Shown in pieces: positions 14,224 to 20,188 of a stretch of DNA of 20,188 nt. The notes under the pieces were generated by a model. The model had not been told where the DNA came from, ran no database searches, and saw only the letters and a list, made by a program, of their open reading frames with translations. The stretch covers positions 1-20,188 of the forward strand of contig JANLQX010000306.1 of assembly GCA_031368095.1 (NCBI GenBank). Direction: 5' to 3'. Position numbers and translations under genes: made by a program. Within the stretch, counting starts at the first letter, position 1; each line of letters begins with the position of its first letter. This stretch comes from JANLQX01 sp031368095. Lineage in GTDB: Bacteria; Actinomycetota; Acidimicrobiia; Acidimicrobiales; JANYDT01.

Positions 14224-16207
14224 GTGCGTTGTAGTTCCTGGAAAGTCTTTGCCGTTGTTGCCGTGTTGGGGGGGGGCGATAGCGATTCCGTCGCGCTTTG
14301 CCTCGGCCGAAGGTGATCCACCCACCGCGAAGGACTCGGCGGTCACCGAACCATCGCAGTCAGCGATTGATCTTCAGAGGTCGATGAGGTCGGACATCGG
14401 GTTACGGAGTGACGAGCAGTCGGTGAGGACTGCCTTCGCCAAAGCAACGACCACGATGGACAAGAACGGTGTCCCGAAGTTCACCGACCGAGCGGGGGTG
14501 TTGTTGACCCCCGCGGAAGCGCTCACGTTTGACGCGTATTTCGATGCCGTCGTTGCCATCGAGAGTCGAAGCGACGAATTCATGGCGAGGGTCGGAGACC
14601 GGGCCACGTGGTTTCGCGTCAACAACAAGATCAACGATCCCGCGCTCCGAGTCGGCGTGACGCGTGATGCCACCGCCGCGGACCGCGAGGTGGTGAAGTC
14701 CTTCGCTCCCCGAGGTTGGCGGATCGAGTTCTGGGACGCCCAAGTGGGTGTCAATCAGGTGAAGAAGATGTACGACCGGGTCTACGACGGGGCCGAACGA
14801 AAGAAGATCTCGTCGTCGGTCGCAGACCTCGGAATTGAGGTAACGGGCGCGGTCTACCGTCCGTATGAGGATTCGATCGAGATTCTTTTGAGTAAACAGC
14901 CGGGCGACGGGGCGGCGATCACCGCGCGTCTGCGAACAGCGGGGTTGGTTCCGGGAACCTTGAGCAAGCAGGCTGATCTAGTACCCGCCGCCGGGCGAAC
15001 AGCGTCGGCGGCTGGGGCGAAGGCCGGGGTCCGACTCGGCGGCGCCACCGGGTGCACATCGAACATGATCCTGCAGGACACCACCAACAACCGATGGACC
15101 ATGCTCGTCGCCGGGCACTGCATTGCCGCGGGAACCCGTGGAACAGCACAGGACGTAACCCACGACGGTGTGAAGATCGGTAGTTACCGGGCCAACTCAG
15201 CATTTGAAACGCCAAATACGGACACGGTCACACCCATTGTGGACACCGCCCTTATCGACCTCGACCCGGGTGAGCAGACCGGGCTCTTGATGACCGTCGC
15301 GGTACCGATTGACTCTAATCCGGAGCTCCGAGGCCAGAACGGGATGGAATATGTGACCGGCTGGGGAGCGCCCACCGAGTACATGGGCGAGATGATGTGT
15401 ATGGAGGGAGCGTCATCAATTCGTGACGAATCGCCCTACGTGAACGCCTCGGCATATCGAGGCAAGATGCAAACGGTGTGCGGGAGCGAAGACGGGGTGA
15501 ATCAAAACCTCAACAAGGTGAGGTGGTGGGGCAATGGATTCGCCGCCGGTCAGGGTTGGGGCGAAGTCTCGTGCACAGGTGACAGCGGGGGCTATCTCCG
15601 CCGCCCCGGGCAGAGCGTTGCCCTCGGGATCCTGTCTCGAACTCCGGATGACCGCCCCGATCTCGTCACCAACTATCAACCTCTTATCAGGGTTTGCGGG
15701 CTTGCGGGGTATTTCTTTTCGCCGTTCAAGGCCGTCCAGCTTTACGCGAATCAAACGCCGTCGATAACCTTAAACGCCGTCGACGGGCTGGCGATGGTGA
15801 AATCGATACGGAACGTCGACACCGGGAAATGTCTGGGTCGCCCGAGTGGGAGTCACTATCCCGGGGTCGCCATTGTCCAAGAAGACTGTCCAGCGGAGTG
15901 GCGAATTTTACCGATGCAGCAAATCAGGTGGGAAGGGAACATTCCCTATGGCGACGAGGTGTACATGATCGAGCACTGGGGCATCTGCCTCAACGGCGTC
16001 AACTCCACAACGGTCAATCAGAACGGCTGTCCTGGTGGACCAGGCTCATTTCCGACTGCCTTCGAGATGCAATGGCGGTTGCAGAAATCCACGAATGGCT
16101 CGTTCACCATTCGGTCGCAGTATTTTTCAGCGAACCTCAACGGCAGCGGTTCGACTGCAGTTGTCCTCGGCCCGAACGGATCTGCATCGCGCTGGCGGCT
16201 CGGATGA
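14224..16207 (+). CDS. Secreted trypsin-like serine protease with beta-trefoil-like tail; frame broken by a G9 tract
   Basis: GTG 14224 is preceded by GGAGG (14214-14218) at five-base spacing and encodes MRCSSWKVFAVVAVLG, but nine G residues (14268-14276) shift the frame. With eight G residues it continues as GAIAIPSRFASA then EGDPP, a complete signal peptide with an A-x-A cleavage site, and the frame stays open to TGA 16205-16207 (about 660 residues). A pro-region of about 240 residues precedes an S1 protease domain with His in VAGHC (codon 15116), Asp in VDTALIDL (15242) and Ser in CTGDSGG (15584), as in streptogrisin-like enzymes. The last about 150 residues (SIRNVDTGKCLG, GICLNG, W-R-L endings) resemble a ricin-type beta-trefoil carbohydrate-binding module. 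Codon use looks less GC-biased than in neighbouring genes. The stop overlaps the next start (ATGA). As sequenced it is a frameshifted gene: error, pseudogene or phase-variable. Confidence 0.85.
14268..14276 (+). repeat. G9 homopolymer inside the signal-peptide codons
   Basis: Nine consecutive G residues lie 44 bases after the GTG start of the secreted protease. The upstream frame (signal-peptide n-region and half of the hydrophobic core) and the downstream frame (rest of the core, cleavage site and mature protein) differ by exactly one base, and removing one G joins them. Poly-G tracts of this length are prone to slippage in replication and to miscalling in sequencing. Confidence 0.9.
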
Positions 16208-16899
16208 CTCGAACCAGAATCATCCGTTTCCTCGCAACACCGATTCTGGTTGTGAGCATTAGTTTGAAAAGTCGACCTGCTGATGCTGCCTTGTTCCCAT
16301 CAATCGCCAACTGTTTCTCATATACATGCATCGAATTCGGGCATGTGCCCACCGGCGGGGGAGTGGTACCGATCATGATGTGGGGGACCGGCAAACGGGG
16401 ATTTTATGACACCAGTATTTCAATACAACGACTGGCGATCGGTTCAGACACCTGGTTTCCCTGGGGTGGCATTCGACCGGTTCTCGACCCGCAAATGCAA
16501 TCAGATGTGGGACCTGGCACGCTGTTCGTGGTGACGCCGCAGATCCAACGCAATAAGGCCCAGATGTCGTACGCGATTGTCGGTCCACTTGATCAAACAT
16601 TCCAGTACCGGGTGTCGTGGTATCCCGGAAAACAGGCGCGTCGGAATAATCAGCCTTGGCGTTTCGTCGCCGGTGGTGGACCGACGTTTCGAGCCGATGA
16701 CGTGTTCGACATCCCGCCGCCGGCCGGGACGCTTCGTCAGTGGATTCGTCGCCTTGGATGCAACGTTTGCGATCTTCAGCGGTGGGACGGCAACGCGTGG
16801 GTTCCGACCAAGCAAACCCGCCTTGTAAAGGGCGACCTGTTCGCCTTCCAGCGAAACGACGGCCGTTGGGTCCGCGCCATGGTCCCGGGCGGAACATAG
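16204..16899 (+). CDS. Small secreted protein of unknown function, coupled to the protease
   Basis: The ATG at 16204 overlaps the protease stop (ATGA), so translation is probably coupled. The 231-residue product starts MTRTRIIRFLATPILVVSIS and has a plausible signal peptide ending at PADA (residues 25-28, then ALFPS). The mature protein has four cysteines in two close pairs (C37/C42 and C186/C189), which could be disulphides. It is rich in Trp, Gly and Pro, with segments such as MMWGTGKRGFYD and LQRWDGNAWVPTKQT. I do not recognise a family. Candidate roles are a partner, inhibitor or substrate of the protease, or an envelope protein, none supported beyond gene coupling. Codon use is visibly less GC-biased than in the flanking housekeeping genes, like the protease, so the pair may be an accessory or transferred unit. 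The open frame extends upstream inside the protease, but that part is out of phase with it and is rejected. Confidence 0.78.
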   Translation: MTRTRIIRFLATPILVVSISLKSRPADAALFPSIANCFSYTCIEFGHVPTGGGVVPIMMWGTGKRGFYDTSISIQRLAIGSDTWFPWGGIRPVLDPQMQSDVGPGTLFVVTPQIQRNKAQMSYAIVGPLDQTFQYRVSWYPGKQARRNNQPWRFVAGGGPTFRADDVFDIPPPAGTLRQWIRRLGCNVCDLQRWDGNAWVPTKQTRLVKGDLFAFQRNDGRWVRAMVPGGT

Positions 16900-16944
16900 A
16901 CTGACCGCGCCGACGCCACCGCAGATCGGCTAACACTTGCGGTC

Positions 16945-17559
16945 GTGAGTGAGCCGAAGCAGACGATCGTGACCCTCGACCTCGAAGGCGTGCTCGTCCC
17001 CGAGATCTGGATTGCGGTGGCCGAGCGGACGGGGATACCCGAACTCCGACGCACGACCCGTGACGAGCCGGACTACGACGTGCTCATGAATCACCGGATC
17101 GAGCTCCTCGACCGCCACGGCCTCACTATGTCCCTCATCAAGGACGTCATCAGCGGCCTGGCCCCCCTCCCCGGCGCGGCGGCCTTCCTCGACGAACTCC
17201 GACTCCGCACGCAGGTGGTGATCCTCTCCGACACCTTCGAGCAGTTCGCCGCGCCGCTCATGGCCCAGCTTGGTATGCCGGCGATCCTTTGCCACCGACT
17301 CATCGTCGAGAACGATCGGATCGTTGGCTACAACCTGCGCATGCCCGATCCGAAACGGGCGGCGGTGCAGGCCTTCCAGGGGCTGAACTACCGCGTGGTC
17401 GCAGCCGGGGATTCGTACAACGACACGTCGATGCTGCTGGCCGCCGAGGCCGGGTTCCTCTTCCATGCTCCGGACAACGTGAAGGCCCAATTTCCCCAGC
17501 TGCTGGCCGTAGATACCTTCGATGACCTGCTCGAACGCATTCTGGACACGATCTCGTGA
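16945..17559 (+). CDS. thrH: ThrH: phosphoserine phosphatase / homoserine phosphotransferase
   Basis: This 204-residue HAD-superfamily protein matches Pseudomonas ThrH closely along its whole length. HAD motif 1 is the unusual LDLEGVLVPEIW (nucleophile D12, E14 instead of the usual second Asp), followed by TTRDEPDYDVLM. Motif 2 is VVILSDTF (S95), motif 3 lysine lies in PDPKRAAV (K137), and motif 4 is AAGDSYNDTSML (D156, D160), then FLFHAPDNV. ThrH dephosphorylates phosphoserine and can pass the phosphate to homoserine, linking serine and threonine synthesis in the cytoplasm. The GTG at 16945 has no clear Shine-Dalgarno. TAACACT at 16931-16937 could be a -10 for a near-leaderless transcript, and GACCGC/GCGGTC (16903-16908/16939-16944) forms a loose inverted repeat in the same 45-base gap. 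gltB follows after 179 bases. Confidence 0.93.
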   Translation: MSEPKQTIVTLDLEGVLVPEIWIAVAERTGIPELRRTTRDEPDYDVLMNHRIELLDRHGLTMSLIKDVISGLAPLPGAAAFLDELRLRTQVVILSDTFEQFAAPLMAQLGMPAILCHRLIVENDRIVGYNLRMPDPKRAAVQAFQGLNYRVVAAGDSYNDTSMLLAAEAGFLFHAPDNVKAQFPQLLAVDTFDDLLERILDTIS

Positions 17560-17578
17560 GTGAACAGGAGAAATCCAC

Positions 17579-17609
17579 CTGACGCGTTGGCCCCGGCCTT
17601 TGCTAGGGT
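17579..17609 (+). promoter_or_regulatory. Candidate gltB promoter with extended -10
   Basis: TGC-TAGGGT (17601-17609) matches an extended actinobacterial -10 (TGnTAnnnT). CTGACG at 17579-17584 is a weak -35 with a long 19-base spacer. Transcription would start near 17616, giving a leader of about 120 bases before the gltB ATG. The rest of the 179-base thrH-gltB gap shows only a small CCCC-cgtt-GGGG hairpin (17673-17684) and AAAGG (17725-17729), nine bases before the gltB start. I recognise no known riboswitch. Confidence 0.4.
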
Positions 17610-17738
17610 CCCTCAAGTTCGTCGGGCCAGCGTTGTCCCGAGGAGCGAATCCTGTGTCGTTGCCGTTGGCGGCCCCCGTTGGGGAGAACCGTCCGATTTC
17701 ACCTCTCAGCCCGTTCGTCCTCGGAAAGGCTTGCCGCT

Positions 17739-20188
17739 ATGGCCCCTACGCCCGTCTCTCTCACTCGCAAATTCGCTGCCCACCCAGCACCGCTGCCCTT
17801 CTCCGACGCGCCCGCCAAGCAGGGCCTGTATGACCCCCGCTTCGAACACGATGCCTGCGGCGTGGGCTTCGTCGCCCACATCAAGGGCGTGAAGTCGAAT
17901 TCGATCGTCCGTCAGGGCATCGAAGCGCTGAAGAACATGGAGCATCGTGGCGCCGCCGGAGCCGAGCCGAACTCTGGTGACGGGGCCGGCATCCTGATTC
18001 AGACACCCGATCGTTTCTTCCGGTCGGTGCTGTCCGACGTCGACGTCACCCTTCCGCCCTTCGGACGCTATGCCGCCGGCATGGTCTTCCTACCATCGGA
18101 CCCCGTCGAGGCCGACAAGGCGGCGGCGGCGATCGACGTGATCGCCGCCGAAGAAGGGATGCGCACCGTGGCGTGGCGCAACGTCCCCGTCGATCCATCG
18201 ATGCTGGGGACGACCGCCCGGTCGGTCATGCCGTCGTTCCGTCAGTTGTTCGTCACCGGCAACGATCCGTATCTCAACGACATGAACCTCGAACGCCGTG
18301 CCTTCGTCATTCGTAAGCGCGCAGAGAATGAGATCCCGGGAATCTACGTGCCGAGCCTCAGTTACCGCACGCACATCTACAAGGGCATGCTCACCACCGG
18401 GCAGCTCGACGAGTTATTCCTCGACCTCACCGACGAGCGCATCGAATCGTCGATTGCCCTCGTGCACTCCCGCTTCTCGACGAACACCTTCCCCAGCTGG
18501 CCCCTCAGCCATCCGTATCGCTATATCGCTCATAACGGGGAGATCAACACCGTGCAGGGCAACCGCAATTGGATGCGGGCCCGCGAGGCCTTGCTCAAGA
18601 GCGACCTCATTCCCGGCGACCTCGAACGTCTCTTTCCCATCGTTCTGCCCGGTGGATCTGACTCGGCCAGTTTCGACAATGTGCTCGAGTTGCTGCACCT
18701 TGGTGGCCGCCCGCTGCATCACGCGATGTTGATGATGATCCCCGAGGCATGGGAGAACCACACGTCGATGTCGGCGGCGAAGAAGGCGTTCTATCGCTAC
18801 CACGCGTCGCTCATGGAGGCGTGGGACGGACCGGCCGACGTCGCCTTTACCGACGGCACGGTTGTCGGTGCGGTACTCGACCGCAACGGTTTGCGTCCGA
18901 GCCGGATCTGGATCACCAGCGACGACGTGGTCATCATGGCGAGCGAGGTCGGCGTGCTCGACATCGATCCGTCGAAGGTCATCAAGAAGATGCGCCTGCA
19001 GCCCGGTCGCATGTTCCTCATCGACACCGCCCAGGGTCGGATCATCGACGACGACGAACTCAAGGAGTCGTTGGCCACCGAGCACCCCTACGCCGACTGG
19101 CTCCACGCCGGTCTCCTGCAGCTCGACGATCTTCCGGCCCGCGAGCAGCCGATCTACGGCCACGATTCGGTCCTGCGTCGTCAGCTCACCTTCGGCTACA
19201 CCCAGGAGGACCTCAACATCCTGGTCAAGCCGATGGCCAAGGCCGGCCTCGAAGCGCTCGGCTCGATGGGGACCGACACCCCGATTGCCGTGCTGTCAAA
19301 GCGCCCGCGCTTGCTCTTCGACTACTTTCAGCAGCTCTTCGCCCAGGTGACGAACCCGCCGCTCGATGCCATCCGCGAGGAGCTCGTGACGAGCCTCGGA
19401 TCATCGATCGGACCGGAGGGCAACCTGCTCGATCCGGGTCCTTCGTCATGCCGCCAGATCGCGCTTTCATCGCCGATCATCGACAACATCGATCTCGCCA
19501 AGCTCTTCCACGTGAACGACGACGGCAACCTGCCCGGCTACCGGCCGTATGTGGTCAAGGGTCTGTACAAGGTTGCCGGCGGAGGCCTCTCCCTGGCCCA
19601 GCGACTCGACGAGATCTGCCACGAAGTCTCCGGCGCCATTTCCGAAGGCGCCAAGATCGTGATCCTTTCCGACCGTGATTCGTCGCTCGAGCTGGCGCCG
19701 ATCCCGTCGCTGCTTCTCACCGGCGCCGTGCAGCATCACCTCATCCGGGAGAAGACGCGCACCCGCGTGAGTCTCATCGTGGAAACCGGTGATTGTCGTG
19801 AAGTTCATCATGCGTGCTTATTGATTGGCTACGGAGCAAGCGCCATCAATCCGTACCTCGCCTTCGAATCGATCGAAGACATGATCCGCGAGGGAGACCT
19901 CGACGCCGACCCGCGCAAGGCCATCAAGAACTACACCAAGGCCATGGGCAAGGGGGTGCTCAAGGTGATGTCGAAGATGGGCATCTCCACCGTCTCGTCG
20001 TATATGGGTGCCCAGGTCTTTGAAGCCATCGGTCTGAGTACGGAACTGGTTGACCGCTATTTCACCGGCACCGTTTCGCGCCTTGGTGGCATTGGCCTCG
20101 AAGAGGTGGCCATAGAGATTTCCGCCCGCCACGCCATGGCCTATCCGGACCGCTCCACGGCGAGAGCTCACCGTTCTCTCGACGCCGG
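17739..20188 (+). CDS. gltB: Glutamate synthase large subunit (N-terminal part, 3' cut by window)
   Basis: The frame is open from ATG 17739 to the window end (816 codons of an expected about 1500), so the gene continues outside. After a 39-residue propeptide comes C40 in FEHDACGVGF, the catalytic cysteine of the class II glutamine amidotransferase domain, exposed by propeptide removal. Further signatures are NMEHRGAAGAEPNSGDGAG, HSRFSTNTFPSW, AHNGEINTVQGN and LDRNGLRPSR. The central domain follows, with LFDYFQQLFAQVTNPPLDAIRE and REVHHACLLIGYGASAINPY; the FMN and iron-sulphur part lies beyond the window. The enzyme transfers the glutamine amide to 2-oxoglutarate with its GltD partner, giving two glutamates. 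AAAGG nine bases upstream supports the start. A candidate promoter lies at 17579-17609. All expected motifs are intact and I see no frameshift. Confidence 0.96.
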   Translation, partial: MAPTPVSLTRKFAAHPAPLPFSDAPAKQGLYDPRFEHDACGVGFVAHIKGVKSNSIVRQGIEALKNMEHRGAAGAEPNSGDGAGILIQTPDRFFRSVLSDVDVTLPPFGRYAAGMVFLPSDPVEADKAAAAIDVIAAEEGMRTVAWRNVPVDPSMLGTTARSVMPSFRQLFVTGNDPYLNDMNLERRAFVIRKRAENEIPGIYVPSLSYRTHIYKGMLTTGQLDELFLDLTDERIESSIALVHSRFSTNTFPSWPLSHPYRYIAHNGEINTVQGNRNWMRAREALLKSDLIPGDLERLFPIVLPGGSDSASFDNVLELLHLGGRPLHHAMLMMIPEAWENHTSMSAAKKAFYRYHASLMEAWDGPADVAFTDGTVVGAVLDRNGLRPSRIWITSDDVVIMASEVGVLDIDPSKVIKKMRLQPGRMFLIDTAQGRIIDDDELKESLATEHPYADWLHAGLLQLDDLPAREQPIYGHDSVLRRQLTFGYTQEDLNILVKPMAKAGLEALGSMGTDTPIAVLSKRPRLLFDYFQQLFAQVTNPPLDAIREELVTSLGSSIGPEGNLLDPGPSSCRQIALSSPIIDNIDLAKLFHVNDDGNLPGYRPYVVKGLYKVAGGGLSLAQRLDEICHEVSGAISEGAKIVILSDRDSSLELAPIPSLLLTGAVQHHLIREKTRTRVSLIVETGDCREVHHACLLIGYGASAINPYLAFESIEDMIREGDLDADPRKAIKNYTKAMGKGVLKVMSKMGISTVSSYMGAQVFEAIGLSTELVDRYFTGTVSRLGGIGLEEVAIEISARHAMAYPDRSTARAHRSLDA

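Noticed and set aside
15694..16203. Upstream open frame continuous with the small secreted protein
   Set aside because: It runs out of phase inside the protease and its lectin-like tail. The ATG at 16204 follows immediately with a signal peptide and an ATGA overlap.
17560..17892. 110-codon plus-strand frame between thrH and gltB
   Set aside because: It runs out of frame into the start of gltB and has Pro/Arg/Ser-rich shadow composition.
18749..19678. 309-codon plus-strand open frame inside gltB
   Set aside because: Arg/His-rich composition and complete overlap with the intact, motif-bearing gltB frame; a shadow of high-GC coding sequence.
1..20188. CRISPR arrays, tRNA/rRNA genes, IS elements or prophage genes
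   Set aside because: No regularly spaced repeats, cloverleaf sequences, transposase/integrase motifs or long terminal inverted repeats were seen by eye on either strand.

Overview
The window reads as a chromosomal segment of a high-GC actinobacterium. The strongly G/C-biased third codon positions, GTG/TTG starts, missing Shine-Dalgarno sites at several genes, a luciferase-like oxidoreductase, a stand-alone LigD polymerase domain, an MMPL exporter and a MenJ-like geranylgeranyl reductase all fit. A lineage such as Acidimicrobiia is plausible but is an inference. I see no rRNA, tRNA, IS element, integrase or CRISPR array. Coding density is high and no gap between genes exceeds about 220 bases.

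Layout: (1) 1-1142 (+), the 3' part of a neutral zinc metallopeptidase with an HEWGH site and a second, decayed copy of the same domain. (2) 1149-2156 (-), a stand-alone LigD-type polymerase/primase. (3) 2212-4736 (+), a tight three-gene operon: LLM-class oxidoreductase, VanX-like D-Ala-D-Ala dipeptidase and GNAT acetyltransferase. (4) 4753-6748 (-), dienelactone hydrolase followed by acyl-CoA dehydrogenase. (5) 6771-8024 (+), a K+-channel-like membrane protein whose selectivity filter is not canonical. (6) 8147-10294 (+), an MMPL/RND exporter. (7) 10291-14007, a lipid/glycan group: geranylgeranyl-reductase-family flavoprotein (-), dolichyl-phosphate-glucose-synthase-like GT2 (+) and a GT-C-like polytopic membrane protein (-). 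(8) 14008-14223, a structured divergent intergenic region with overlapping hairpins and a LexA-box-like dyad. (9) 14224-16899 (+), a secreted trypsin-like protease with a beta-trefoil-like tail, translationally coupled to a small secreted protein I do not recognise. (10) 16945-17559 (+), thrH. (11) 17739-20188 (+), the N-terminal half of glutamate synthase large subunit gltB, cut by the window edge.

The most striking observation is at the secreted protease. The good start codon (GTG 14224, perfectly spaced GGAGG) begins a textbook signal peptide, but a run of nine G residues inside it throws the reading frame out. Eight G residues would give one continuous signal-peptide/pro-region/protease/lectin-like protein. 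This is either a homopolymer sequencing error or a slipped-strand ON/OFF switch for a secreted protease and its coupled partner. The overlapping hairpins upstream look like an attenuator, so this locus is the best candidate for an undescribed system.

In physiology, thrH (phosphoserine/homoserine phosphate chemistry) and gltB (ammonia assimilation) form an amino-acid block. The GGR/GT2/GT-C genes could work together on polyprenyl-linked sugar transfer. The oxidoreductase/VanX/GNAT operon looks like a modification or detoxification cassette without a recognisable partner ligase.
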